From contig NZ_CP014335.1 in NCBI RefSeq assembly GCF_001610955.1, positions 3,109,001 to 3,173,000 on the forward strand: DNA of 64,000 nt. Reading direction: 5' to 3'. Shown in pieces: positions 1-8,058 of the stretch. The DNA comes from Geobacillus thermoleovorans (GTDB lineage Bacteria > Bacillota > Bacilli > Bacillales > Anoxybacillaceae). The notes under the pieces are model-generated. The model made no database searches and had not been told where the DNA came from. It worked only from the letters and a program-made list of their open reading frames with translations. Positions within the stretch are counted from its first letter, which is position 1. The number at the start of each line of letters is the position of its first letter. The translations under genes and the position numbers were made by a program.

Positions 1-1
1 C

Positions 2-208
2 ATCAACACCGCGTACCGGTTCGGCCGCGGCATCCAGGCCGGCCGCGTGTGGACGAACTGCTATCACATTTATCCGGCCCATGCGGCATTTGGCGGCTAC
101 AAGATGTCCGGCATCGGCCGCGAAACGCACAAAATGATGCTCGACCATTACCAACAAACGAAAAACTTGCTCGTCAGCTATTCGCCGAAAAAACTTGGCT
201 TGTTCTGA
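2..208 (+). CDS. Aldehyde dehydrogenase, C-terminal end (gene starts outside the window)
   Basis: The open frame enters from the left edge and ends at TGA 206-208, giving 68 residues. It shows the C-terminal signature of NAD(P)-dependent aldehyde dehydrogenases: a GRVWTN-type substrate-loop stretch, then [12 protein letters not shown], the conserved segment near the end of the catalytic and oligomerisation domains. The family oxidises aldehydes to carboxylic acids in the cytoplasm. The substrate cannot be told from this part. A strong hairpin terminator follows at 235-262. DUF779 genes such as the next one commonly sit beside aldehyde dehydrogenases. The family call is secure, the subfamily is not. 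Confidence 0.9.
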   Translation: MNTAYRFGRGIQAGRVWTNCYHIYPAHAAFGGYKMSGIGRETHKMMLDHYQQTKNLLVSYSPKKLGLF

Positions 209-234
209 CATTGGTCCACCTGCTCTTCCACAGC

Positions 235-262
235 AAAAGGCAGCGCGTCGGCGCTGCCTTTT
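235..262 (+). terminator. Rho-independent terminator after the aldehyde dehydrogenase
   Basis: Perfect 12-bp arms (AAAAGGCAGCGC and its complement) enclose a GTCG loop, and the right arm ends in TTTT. It lies 27 bp past the stop codon. Confidence 0.85.
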
Positions 263-416
263 GCCCACTGTTGCATCCATTGCCGCCAAAACCACGCAAA
301 CGCCTTTTGATGATGGAATGGAAAACAACGCAGCAACCGTTCCATTCGACGAATTCAGCGCAGCTGCGCCAGGCCGGCGCCTGTCTTTGACCGTGATGCG
401 AAAGGAGGTGCATCCG

Positions 417-776
417 ATGCCTAATGAACCGAAAGTCATCGCCACCGAAGCGGCGTTAAAATTGATTGAAAAATTAAAGGCGAAATACGGGCCGCTCATG
501 TTCCATCAATCCGGCGGCTGCTGCGACGGCAGCTCGCCGATGTGCTACCCGCTCGGTGAGTTGATCGTCGGCGATTCCGACGTTTTGCTTGGCGAAATCG
601 GCGGCTGCCCGTTTTACATCGCCAAGGCGCAATACGAATATTGGAAGCATACACAGCTCATCATCGATGTCGTTCCGGGGCGCGGCGGCATGTTTTCACT
701 GGAAGGCCCGGAAGGCGTCCGCTTTCTCACCCGCTCGCGCGTCTTCGGCCAAAGCGAGGATGCAGGTGCGCCGTAA
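417..776 (+). CDS. DUF779 family protein
   Basis: A 119-residue protein. The start ATG at 417 follows a good AAAGGAGGTG ribosome binding site at 401-410. The open frame runs further upstream but lacks a site there. The QSGGCCDGSSPMCYP stretch (about residues 29-43) is the cysteine-rich signature of DUF779, and a second Cys-Pro (GGCPFYI) lies near residue 65. The family has no established biochemical function. It is often next to aldehyde dehydrogenase genes, as here, so a redox or metal-linked accessory role is a guess. It is transcribed separately from the upstream gene because a terminator lies between them. Confidence 0.85.
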   Translation: MPNEPKVIATEAALKLIEKLKAKYGPLMFHQSGGCCDGSSPMCYPLGELIVGDSDVLLGEIGGCPFYIAKAQYEYWKHTQLIIDVVPGRGGMFSLEGPEGVRFLTRSRVFGQSEDAGAP

Positions 777-920
777 GCCGCCCATTGCGGAACGCCGCTG
801 TGAACCCGCCATGTGCGATGCATGAATCGCTTGTCCAATGAAAAGCACGGAGCTCGACCGCTCCCCTTCGCCCCCGTTCCCAGATGCTTTATCCCCTTCG
901 GAGCGGTTTGTTCGTCGCAA

Positions 921-969
921 CAAAAAAATGGCGGTCCGCCACCTGACCAAATGAGGCGCGGTCCGCCAT
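921..969 (-). terminator. Terminator, probably the original one of the MFS gene now 1.3 kb away
   Basis: An imperfect hairpin (ATGGCGG arm at 928-934, CCGCCAT at 963-969) is followed on the minus strand by a run of seven T. No minus-strand gene lies directly upstream now. Removing the IS at 984-2317 places it just after the MFS stop codon, which explains it. The rest of 777-983 shows no convincing gene. Confidence 0.6.
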
Positions 970-1100
970 GTCCTTTTCTTTACAGACCTGCGAGCGAGAA
1001 AGCCCACTCCTTGAGGAGTGGGATGAAAGCGAGCCGTTTTCTTATATTGAATGATGATGAAAAAAACGGTATCATGTAATCGTCGCAAGGAGGTGAATCC

Positions 1101-2156
1101 ATGCCGACCATCACACTAAGGCTGGAACTGCACAACCCAACGAAAGTCAAACAGGAAATGTATGAACGGATGACAGAAGTGAATACCGCGTTTGCGAATT
1201 GGCTGTTGGATCATCCCGAGCTGAATCAAGCGACGAGCAAAATTTTTAAAGCGTTTTCGTCGCAGCGGTTTCCTTCCGCCGTCGTGAATCAAACGATTCG
1301 AGAAGTGAAGTCCCAAAAGAAAAACCAGAAAACAAAGAAGTTTCGAACATTCTGGTGTTGCTTTAACAACCAAAACGTAAAGGTGGAAAAGAAAGGAGCG
1401 TTCTACACGGTTTCCTTCCCCACACTGGAGAAGCGAATTGGCGTGCCGGTCGTCACGCGCCCCTATCAAGAAGCATGGCTGAATCGGCTGCTTAACGGAA
1501 CTGCTAAACAAGGGGCAGCCAAGCTCTACAAAAAGAGAAAGAAATGGTACTTGGCGATCGCGATCACCTTTGAAGTCAAGCCGCGGCACGAAACAAAGGT
1601 GATGGGCGTTGACGTTGGGCTTCGCTATATCGCTGTGGCCAGCGTGGGAACGAAATCACTGTTTTTCAAAGGGAACCAATGCGCCTTTGTACGCCGACGA
1701 TATGCGGCTTTGCGGCGAAGGTTGGGCAAAGCGAAGAAGCTCCATATGATTCGCAAAATCGGCCGCAAAGAGTCCCGCTGGATGAAGGATCAAAATCACA
1801 AAATCAGCCGTCAAATCGTGAATTTTGCGCTCGCCAACGGTGTTGGCGTGATTCGAATGGAAGCGTTGACGGGGATTCGCAAGCGGGCAACATCGGCCAA
1901 AGAAGCGGGGCGAAGCCTTCATGCTTGGGCGTTTCATCAACTGCAAACGATGATTGCCTATAAGGCGGAAATGGCGGGCATTCGCGTTGAGTGGGTGAAT
2001 CCAACCTACACGAGCCAAACGTGTAAATGTGGTTATCGAGAGAAAGCGAACCGAAACGGCATCCGCTTTCGATGCCAAAGGTGTGGATACACTCTCCACG
2101 CCGACTTGAATGGCGCCATCAACATCGCCAAAGCGATTTCGGGCTTCGCCGTCTAA
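1101..2156 (+). CDS. tnpB: TnpB, RNA-guided endonuclease of an IS605-family element
   Basis: A 351-residue protein with ATG after AAGGAGGTGAATCC. RuvC-like catalytic residues are visible: the Asp in GVDVGL, the Glu in IRMEALTG and the Asp in HADLNGAINIA. A four-cysteine zinc ribbon (CKCGY then CQRCGY) lies between the last two motifs. The N-terminal third is basic and fits the RNA/DNA-binding WED/REC part. TnpB proteins are programmable nucleases guided by an RNA from the element's right end. They cut the empty donor site and so help keep the element in place. All catalytic positions are present, so it is likely active. It has no partner tnpA. Confidence 0.93.
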   Translation: MPTITLRLELHNPTKVKQEMYERMTEVNTAFANWLLDHPELNQATSKIFKAFSSQRFPSAVVNQTIREVKSQKKNQKTKKFRTFWCCFNNQNVKVEKKGAFYTVSFPTLEKRIGVPVVTRPYQEAWLNRLLNGTAKQGAAKLYKKRKKWYLAIAITFEVKPRHETKVMGVDVGLRYIAVASVGTKSLFFKGNQCAFVRRRYAALRRRLGKAKKLHMIRKIGRKESRWMKDQNHKISRQIVNFALANGVGVIRMEALTGIRKRATSAKEAGRSLHAWAFHQLQTMIAYKAEMAGIRVEWVNPTYTSQTCKCGYREKANRNGIRFRCQRCGYTLHADLNGAINIAKAISGFAV

Positions 2157-2317
2157 CCTAGCGCACTGGTCACAGGTGCGCCGCCCATGGGGGTACATCC
2201 TAACCCGATGGGATGGGGTGATGACACACCCCTGAACTTGGGCGTTGTCCGAACCAGAAATGGATGAGGACGTGAGCGACCCAAGAATCCCACGCCTTTA
2301 GGCGTGCGGAGTGTCAA
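2157..2317 (+). ncRNA. Candidate omega (reRNA) guide scaffold at the right end of the tnpB element
   Basis: The 160 bases between the tnpB stop and the right-end hairpin are non-coding and structure-rich. They hold paired GGTG/CACC-type stretches and the terminal 2291-2306 stem-loop. In this family the RNA is cut from the tnpB transcript here, and its guide is the roughly 16-20 nt just past the element. That would be the sequence from 2318 on, the 3' end of the MFS gene. A related scaffold relic occurs at 63027-63095 on the other strand, with conserved GGATGAGGACG and CCAAGAATCC blocks. The 5' boundary is unknown. Confidence 0.55.
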
Positions 2318-3921
2318 TCAGCCTCTTTTGCCTGCTTCATCGCCTCTGCCCGATCAGACAAGACAATCCGTTTCAAGCCGAACACTAAAAGCAAGCCGAC
2401 CGCGATAAACGCGAGTCCGAACCAAAAGACGGCTTGCAGGGAATCGACAAGCGATTGCTTCAGCACCGGCACGAACATGTCGCGCAGCAGCGCTGGAATC
2501 TTGGCCATCGCTTCCGGACTGAGCAGAACGGAATACAGCCCTTGCGGATCATCATGGATCATGCCGGCAAAGCGGTCGACAAGCCCTTTCGCCTGCGCCG
2601 GCAGCGCTTCGAGCTTTGGCATGAGCCGCTCGTCAAGCAAGGCGCTCGACCGGTGGTTCATGATGGCGCCAAGCACCGTCATCCCAAACGTCCCGCCGAT
2701 CGAGCGGAAAAATTGGCTTGAAGACGTCACGACGCCAAGCTCCGATTTTGGAAAGCTTTCTTGCAGGGCGAGCGTCAAAATCGGCATCACGAGCCCTGTG
2801 CCAAGACCGAGAATGATCATATACATCGTCGCCGTCCATTTCGACGTCTCGACATCCATCGTGCCAAGCAGCCCAAATGCGGACGCCATAACGGCCATGC
2901 CGATGATCAGCTGCGGCTTCACCCCGATCCGGTATACCAGTCGACCGCCAAGGACGCTGCCGATGATCATCGTGATCATCATCGGCGTCATAATCGTCCC
3001 GGATTGGGTGGCGCTCACACCGACAATGCCTTGCATAAAAAACGGCACAAACATAATCGCGCCAAACATGCCGACGCTCATGAAAAAGCCGATGCCATTG
3101 AGCAGCGTAAACGTCCGATTGCGGAACAACCGAAGCGGAATGATCGGCTCCTCCGCCCGTTTTTCCGCCCAAACAAACAAAGCGAAAAAGACAACCGCGG
3201 CCGCAAACAACGAAACGATTTGCCACGACCCCCACGGATATCGGTCGCCGCCAAACGTCAACCCCAACAACAAGCTGACGACGCCCGCCGTCAACGTCGC
3301 CATCCCGGCGATGTCAAATTTCACCGGCCCTTCGGCTTTATATTTGCTTAACCCCATCGCAATCAGCACCGTGGCGAGAATGCCGACCGGCAAGTTGATG
3401 TAAAACACCCAGCGCCAGTTCAAATGGTCGACGATAAAGCCGCCGATTTGCGGGCCCAGCACTGAAGCGAGACCGTACAAACCGCCGAACACCCCTTGCC
3501 ATTTCGCCCGCTCCTTGCCGGTGAACACGTCACCGATGACAATCATCGCCATCGGCATCATAATCCCGCCGCCCAGTCCTTGAATGCCGCGGTAAATGAT
3601 GAGCTCGGTCATATCGTTCGCCATGCCGCAAAGCGCTGAACCAGCCATAAAAATGACCAACCCGCTCACATAGACAATCCGACGGCCCAATAAGTCGGCG
3701 AGCTTGCCGGCGATCGGCACGACCGTCGTCGACGTCAACATATACGCTGTCGTCAGCCACGTCATAATCCCCAATCCGTGAAGCTCCCCGACGATGCGCG
3801 GCATCGCCGTGCCGACGATCGTCCCGTCTAATGCCGCAAACAGCATGGCAATGATCAACCCGGTAATGAGCAACGGACGATGACGAATGGTGCTCGCTGG
3901 CACTGTTAACGCTTTTTCCAT
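2314..3921 (-). CDS. MFS drug-efflux transporter, DHA2 (EmrB/QacA) family
   Basis: 535 residues when started at the second ATG (3921), which has GGGAGAG about 8 nt upstream. An in-frame ATG at 3936 has no site. Fourteen hydrophobic segments are expected for DHA2. Motif A-like ADLLGRR follows TM2 and motif C-like GLYGLASVLGPQIGG lies in TM5, both typical of drug:proton antiporters. It probably exports toxic compounds across the membrane. It overlaps the 3' end of the TetR gene by 16 nt, so the two are co-transcribed and translationally coupled. The last codon and stop (GAT TGA) come partly from the TnpB element. Without it the gene would end GAG TAA. Confidence 0.92.
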   Translation of the reverse strand: MEKALTVPASTIRHRPLLITGLIIAMLFAALDGTIVGTAMPRIVGELHGLGIMTWLTTAYMLTSTTVVPIAGKLADLLGRRIVYVSGLVIFMAGSALCGMANDMTELIIYRGIQGLGGGIMMPMAMIVIGDVFTGKERAKWQGVFGGLYGLASVLGPQIGGFIVDHLNWRWVFYINLPVGILATVLIAMGLSKYKAEGPVKFDIAGMATLTAGVVSLLLGLTFGGDRYPWGSWQIVSLFAAAVVFFALFVWAEKRAEEPIIPLRLFRNRTFTLLNGIGFFMSVGMFGAIMFVPFFMQGIVGVSATQSGTIMTPMMITMIIGSVLGGRLVYRIGVKPQLIIGMAVMASAFGLLGTMDVETSKWTATMYMIILGLGTGLVMPILTLALQESFPKSELGVVTSSSQFFRSIGGTFGMTVLGAIMNHRSSALLDERLMPKLEALPAQAKGLVDRFAGMIHDDPQGLYSVLLSPEAMAKIPALLRDMFVPVLKQSLVDSLQAVFWFGLAFIAVGLLLVFGLKRIVLSDRAEAMKQAKEAD

Positions 3922-4829
3922 GGTTCTCTCTCCCATCCATTGAGTCGTTGATACGCTTCCATTTCTTGGCTCAGTGCGTCCAAAGCCGACGCAAGTCGAG
4001 GCGCCTGTTGATGGCGCAAATACAAAAGCAGCGCTTCAACGATATAGGCGCGCGGCGGCTCATTGCGCCCAAGCACTTCCTCCTCCAGCGCCGCTACGGC
4101 TTCAAGCACATCGTTCGCCTGCTTCGGATCGAGCCCGTTGGCGGCCTCCCGGACGGCGGCGAACGCCGAAACCAGCCGCTCCCGCTGGCGCTTGCGCTCG
4201 CGCTCTTCGAGTTCTATCCATGGCACGAGCGCCTCCTCGGTCAACAACGGGCGCTCGCCGGCCGCAAAGCTAGCAACAATGGCATCAATGCGGCGCACGA
4301 GAAAACGAGCCGCTGCGTCCGCATCAAACGCCTCCTCGCGAAAAAAGAAGTAAAACAAATATTGTCGGATGATGCCGTTGGTCATCATGGCGACATCATA
4401 CACATACGGACAGACTTCCTCTCCGTACACCTCCGCCAGACGGGTGCAATACCATAAAAACAGGCGCCCATGCTGGCGGAACATATACCGTTCCACTTCC
4501 GGATTGACTTTCGGCAATTGCTCCGACATCATCATACGCAAAAAGTCTTTGTACTCGCGAATGTGAGAAAAATGGGCGGCCAGCTGGCGAGTAAACCGTT
4601 CTTTTTCCGTCCCTTCCCCGCCGCCCGCCATGAAATCAGCGACCATTTTTTCGCTGTAGTAGCGGAGCACCGCCAGCAACAAATCTTCCTTCGAGGCGAA
4701 ATGGTGATAAAACGCTCCTTTGGAAATCCCCCATGCCTCGACCAAATCTTGAATCGACGTCTCATGATACCCTTTTTCGGCAAACAATTTCATTGCCGCC
4801 TCAATAAATTGGACGCGCCGTTCATCCAT
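3906..4829 (-). CDS. TetR/AcrR family transcriptional regulator
   Basis: 307 residues, long for the family (usually about 200). The N-terminal helix-turn-helix is clear: FAEKGYHETSIQDLVEAWGISKGAFYHHFASKEDLL at roughly residues 16-51. The remainder is a helical ligand-binding and dimerisation part, with an arginine- and glutamate-rich extension beyond the usual end. It most likely represses the operon that it shares with the MFS exporter and releases DNA when it binds an exported compound. Two palindromic sites upstream (4986-4999, 5053-5066) fit autoregulation. The ligand is unknown. Confidence 0.9.
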   Translation of the reverse strand: MDERRVQFIEAAMKLFAEKGYHETSIQDLVEAWGISKGAFYHHFASKEDLLLAVLRYYSEKMVADFMAGGGEGTEKERFTRQLAAHFSHIREYKDFLRMMMSEQLPKVNPEVERYMFRQHGRLFLWYCTRLAEVYGEEVCPYVYDVAMMTNGIIRQYLFYFFFREEAFDADAAARFLVRRIDAIVASFAAGERPLLTEEALVPWIELEERERKRQRERLVSAFAAVREAANGLDPKQANDVLEAVAALEEEVLGRNEPPRAYIVEALLLYLRHQQAPRLASALDALSQEMEAYQRLNGWEREPWKKR

Positions 4830-4962
4830 GGCAACGACTCATTCCTTTCCCATTCGCTGTCATCCATTGCCGATACGACGGCAACACCGCGCGCGGTTTC
4901 ACGAAATCAACCCGTACGCCGCGCTGTTGCAGCCATTCAACCAACCGTCGAACATCGGTCAT
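4822..4962 (-). CDS. Small ORF ahead of the TetR gene, unknown function
   Basis: 46 residues beginning MTDVRRLVEWLQQRG. ATG at 4962 follows GGAGGCGAGGAC, a good binding site, and the stop overlaps the TetR start by 8 nt. That arrangement suggests translational coupling, and the ORF lies directly downstream of the two operators. It has no transmembrane segment and no motif I recognise. It may be a leader peptide that sets TetR translation, or the remnant of a longer gene. Confidence 0.45.
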   Translation of the reverse strand: MTDVRRLVEWLQQRGVRVDFVKPRAVLPSYRQWMTANGKGMSRCHG

Positions 4963-4985
4963 TGTCCTCGCCTCCATATCCCATA

Positions 4986-5066
4986 TGACCATTTGGTCAA
5001 AACGATTATAAACTACTGTTATAAAGGTATGCAACTCAAAAACGATATTTTTTGACCAAATAGTCA
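4986..5066. promoter_or_regulatory. Pair of palindromic TetR-family operators
   Basis: TGACCATTTGGTCA (4986-4999) and TGACCAAATAGTCA (5053-5066) are near-identical 14-bp palindromes 67 bp apart start to start. They flank an AT-rich stretch where the promoter of the TetR-MFS operon must lie. Two matching palindromes just upstream of a TetR gene are best read as its own operators. Confidence 0.75.
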
Positions 5067-5120
5067 TTTTTTCAGACTAAATTTGTTGAACAATCAGTCA
5101 ACATCCCTGCCTTCAAACAA

Positions 5121-5165
5121 AAAAAAACGGCCCCACCGCCTGATTGAAGACGGTGGACGGCCGTT
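5121..5165 (-). terminator. Terminator of the ROK kinase gene
   Basis: Long stem AACGGCC-CCACCG / CGGTGG-A-GGCCGTT, followed on the minus strand by a T run (5121-5127 read as A on the plus strand). It begins 5 bp past the kinase stop codon. Confidence 0.88.
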
Positions 5166-5169
5166 CTTG

Positions 5170-6042
5170 CTATTCATTTGCCGCCGCTGCGAGCGCCAAG
5201 GCACCCGCAACACCGGCGTTGTCGCCAAGCCCTGGGAGGACGATGTACTCGTCGATCTTCTCGAGAATCGTTTCGTGCTGAACATACCCATTGAGCAACT
5301 CCTGCACATGACGGCGCACAAGCGGCAACACGTGCGTCTGCTTCATGACGCCCCCGCCCGTGATCACCTTTTTCGGCGATAAAATGAGGATGTAGTTGGC
5401 GATCGCTTGGGCTAAGTAAAACGCCTCAAGCTCCCACACCTCGCTCCGGTTGGCCAGCTCCGCCCCCTTTTTCCCCCAACGCCGCTCAATCGCCGGGCCG
5501 GACGCCATGCCTTCCAAACAGTCGCCATGATACGGGCAGATGCCGGCAAACGCATCATCCGGATGGCGGCGGACGAACATATGTCCCATTTCTGGATGAA
5601 GCATCCCGTGAAGCAGACGCCCTTCCACGACGGCGCCGACACCAATGCCTGTCCCGACCGTCATATATAGGCAGCTATCCAATCCTTGCGCCGCCCCCCA
5701 GCGCAGCTCGCCGAGCGCCGCCGCGTTGACATCCGTGTCAAAGCCGATCGGCACGGGAAAATGCTGCTTCATCGTGCCGACAAAATCAAACTGCGCCCAC
5801 GCCTGTTTCGGCGTGCTCGTAATGTACCCGTACGTCGGACTGTCCGGACGCAAATCGACTGGGCCGAACGACCCGATGCCAATCGCCTCGATGCGGTGCG
5901 GACGGAAAAAGTCGATGACGTGCGCCATCGTCTCTTCCGGCGCCGTCGTCGGAAACACCGCTCGTTCATGGATGTTCCCCTGTTCATCGCCGATGGCGCA
6001 GACAAATTTCGTGCCTCCAGCTTCAATGGCTCCTAGGATCAT
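5170..6042 (-). CDS. gmuE: ROK-family fructokinase
   Basis: 290 residues, normal for the family. The N-terminal ATP-binding motif GAIEAGGTKF and the DTDVNAAALGE catalytic stretch (the Asp acts as base) are present. TVGTGIGVG is the ROK signature core. A zinc-binding site is formed by EMGHMFVRRHP and CPYHGDCLEG, which marks the bacillary fructokinase/mannokinase subgroup (B. subtilis GmuE/YdhR, Streptococcus ScrK). It phosphorylates a free hexose, probably fructose or mannose, in the cytoplasm. It stands alone between two terminators, next to the sugar ABC importer. The symbol is by similarity to the B. subtilis type. Substrate is inferred. Confidence 0.85.
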   Translation of the reverse strand: MILGAIEAGGTKFVCAIGDEQGNIHERAVFPTTAPEETMAHVIDFFRPHRIEAIGIGSFGPVDLRPDSPTYGYITSTPKQAWAQFDFVGTMKQHFPVPIGFDTDVNAAALGELRWGAAQGLDSCLYMTVGTGIGVGAVVEGRLLHGMLHPEMGHMFVRRHPDDAFAGICPYHGDCLEGMASGPAIERRWGKKGAELANRSEVWELEAFYLAQAIANYILILSPKKVITGGGVMKQTHVLPLVRRHVQELLNGYVQHETILEKIDEYIVLPGLGDNAGVAGALALAAAANE

Positions 6043-6117
6043 ATGTACGCCTCTCTTTCTTCATCTGCTCTTTTCTTGTATCTATCTTACTAGAAAAAGG
6101 GAGAGGGCATCAATGAC

Positions 6118-6143
6118 AAAAAGCCGCTGATCAGCGGCTTTTT
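6118..6143 (-). terminator. Terminator of the sugar ABC transporter operon
   Basis: Perfect stem AAAAAGCCGCTGA / TCAGCGGCTTTTT with no unpaired loop bases in the simple reading. It is bidirectional by sequence and lies 62 bp past the permease stop. Confidence 0.85.
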
Positions 6144-6204
6144 GAAACATAGCGCAATCGATTCTATTGTCTACCGGGTTTGTTGATCTACACTGCTGAT
6201 TGGC

Positions 6205-7029
6205 TCACCCCTTCACCGAACCAGCCAACAACCCACGGACAAAATATTTGCCAAGGAAGATGTACACAAGCAAGGTCGGCAGCGCCGCCAACAGGGCTCC
6301 CGCCATTTGCACGTTCCATTGGACGATTTGACTGCCGGATAAGTTTTGCAAGGCGACCATGATCGGCTGTTTGTCCGATGTCGTGATCGTCACGGCGAAC
6401 AAAAACTCGTTCCAAATGTTTGTAAACTGCCAGATCGCCACGACGACAAATCCAGTGATGGACAAGGGGAGCATAATATAACGAAAAATACGGACAAACC
6501 CAGCGCCGTCGATTTTCGCCGACTCAATCATTTCATCGGGGATCGCCGCGTAGAAATTCCGAAACATCAGTGTGGTGATCGGAATGCCGTAGACGACATG
6601 GACGAACACAAGCCCCGGAATCGTGTTGTACAGCCCGATTTCGCGCAAAAATTGGATGAGCGGAATGAGAATGCTTTGATACGGAATGAACATCCCGAAC
6701 AAAATGAGCGTAAAGAGCGTATCCGCTCCTTTAAACTTCCATTTCGACAGTACATAGCCGTTGAGCGACCCCAGCAGCGCGGAGAGCAGCGTCGCCGGCA
6801 CGACGAGCAAAATCGAATTCCAAAAGTTTGGGGCGAGCTTGTCAAATGCCGTCGCGTAGCTGCTCCAATCGATCGTTGACGGCAGCTTCCACATATCGGC
6901 CAATGTCACTTCATCGAGCGGCTTCAAGCTCGTTGTGACCATGACATACACCGGCAACAGGAAAAACACGCTCATGACGAGGGCCAACAAATACAAAAAC
7001 GGCCGCGCCCACATGGATCTCGCCATCAC
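6205..7029 (-). CDS. Sugar ABC transporter permease, MalG type
   Basis: 274 residues with six hydrophobic segments. The first (residues about 10-30) carries an N-terminal signal-anchor. The EAA loop that docks the ATPase is visible as [24 protein letters not shown], about 90 residues from the C-terminus. It forms the membrane channel with the MalF-type partner encoded just upstream, overlapping it by 4 nt. The cluster has no ATPase gene. CUT1 importers in bacilli commonly share one multi-use ATPase (MsmX) encoded elsewhere. Substrate is an oligosaccharide or glycoside by context. Confidence 0.93.
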   Translation of the reverse strand: MMARSMWARPFLYLLALVMSVFFLLPVYVMVTTSLKPLDEVTLADMWKLPSTIDWSSYATAFDKLAPNFWNSILLVVPATLLSALLGSLNGYVLSKWKFKGADTLFTLILFGMFIPYQSILIPLIQFLREIGLYNTIPGLVFVHVVYGIPITTLMFRNFYAAIPDEMIESAKIDGAGFVRIFRYIMLPLSITGFVVVAIWQFTNIWNEFLFAVTITTSDKQPIMVALQNLSGSQIVQWNVQMAGALLAALPTLLVYIFLGKYFVRGLLAGSVKG

Positions 7030-7997
7030 GATCCCCCCTTGCGGCTTGAGATGAGATATGGAACGATAAAGATGGCGACCGACAGCAGCATCACGATCGC
7101 AATCGCCGCGCCGTTGGCGTAATAGTTGCCGCGGAACGTCGTTTCAAACATGTACACGCCCGGCACATCGGTGACAAAGTTCGCCCCCGGCCCGGTCATG
7201 GCGTAAATCAAATCGAAAATTTTGAGCGAAATATGAGCCATGATGATGATGACGCTGACAGTGATCGGCCGCAGCAGCGGCAAAATGATTTTCCAATACA
7301 ATTGAAACTCGGTCGCTCCGTCCATCCGCGCCGCTTCCCGCACTTCATCTGGAATGGCGCGCAGGCCGGCGAGATACATCGCGACGGCAAAGCCAGTCAT
7401 TTGCCAAACAGCCGCCACGACCACCGCAATGATGGCGACCGGGATGCCAAACTCAATCTTGCCCCAATGAAATCCGAACAGAATGTTCGTATCCGTATAC
7501 CATTTTCCATCCAAGCCAAGCGGTTTTAAAAACAAGTTGACGCCCGTTGACGGGTTGAACAGCCATTGCCACACGACTCCGGTGACGACAAATGACAAGG
7601 CCATCGGGAAGAAGAAAATGTTGCGGAACAGCGACTCGCCGCGCAGTTTTTGGTCAAGCAAAATGGCAAGCAGTTGGCCGAGCACAATGACGGCGGCGAT
7701 AAACAACACCGTAAACACAAGTGTATTGCGCAAGTCGGCCTGGAAGCGGAAATCATGAAACAAATACAGATAGTTTTTCAACCCGGCAAACGACCAATCC
7801 GGCACGAGCGAATTCCAGTTGCTCAAGGACACATACCCCGTCCAGCCGATAAACCCGTACACAAATAAGAAAATCAGTACGACCGACGGTGCCAAAAACG
7901 CCGCTGCCAGCCAATGATCGGCCGTCCATTTCCGCTTTTTCCGCACCGCGGGGACAGCCGCTGTCTTCTCGGCTGGCGTGATGTTGACCGTTTCCAC
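7026..7997 (-). CDS. Sugar ABC transporter permease, MalF/UgpA type
   Basis: 323 residues. An N-terminal cytoplasmic tail rich in Lys/Arg is followed by six membrane segments. The EAA motif is [25 protein letters not shown]. It pairs with the MalG-type permease whose start overlaps its stop (ATGA, 7026-7029). The binding-protein gene lies 62 bp upstream with a hairpin between, so the three form one operon with reduced permease expression. No substrate can be read from the permease itself. Confidence 0.93.
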   Translation of the reverse strand: METVNITPAEKTAAVPAVRKKRKWTADHWLAAAFLAPSVVLIFLFVYGFIGWTGYVSLSNWNSLVPDWSFAGLKNYLYLFHDFRFQADLRNTLVFTVLFIAAVIVLGQLLAILLDQKLRGESLFRNIFFFPMALSFVVTGVVWQWLFNPSTGVNLFLKPLGLDGKWYTDTNILFGFHWGKIEFGIPVAIIAVVVAAVWQMTGFAVAMYLAGLRAIPDEVREAARMDGATEFQLYWKIILPLLRPITVSVIIIMAHISLKIFDLIYAMTGPGANFVTDVPGVYMFETTFRGNYYANGAAIAIVMLLSVAIFIVPYLISSRKGGS

Positions 7998-8020
7998 TAA
8001 GATCCCTCCTCATGATGACG

Positions 8021-8053
8021 AAAAGGGGAAGAGAATGGCTCCCGTCCCCTTTT
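8021..8053 (-). other. Hairpin between binding-protein and permease genes (attenuator or mRNA 3' stabiliser)
   Basis: Stem AAAAGGGGA / TCCCCTTTT with a 15-nt loop that can pair further. It lies directly after the binding-protein stop. Such intercistronic hairpins often let the binding protein be made in excess over the membrane parts. Confidence 0.65.
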
Positions 8054-8058
8054 CCCGA

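Larger units (their letters stand above)
984..2317 (+). mobile_element. IS200/IS605-type element with tnpB only (IS1341-like)
   Basis: The left end has hairpin CCCACTCC-TTGA-GGAGTGGG at 1003-1022, lying 19 nt inside TTTAC (979-983). The right end has hairpin CACGCC-TTTA-GGCGTG at 2291-2306, and the element ends in TCAA at 2317. These are the subterminal hairpins and cleavage-site spacings of IS605-family single-strand transposons, which have no inverted repeats and make no target duplication. There is no tnpA, so movement would need a Y1 transposase supplied from elsewhere. The element sits at the stop codon of the MFS gene. Ends are set from the hairpins and the tetranucleotide rule, so accuracy is a few bases. 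Confidence 0.85.

Noticed and set aside
813..1079. 88-codon open frame before the TnpB element
   Set aside because: No binding site, unlike any known protein, and it crosses the terminator hairpin and the left end of the element.
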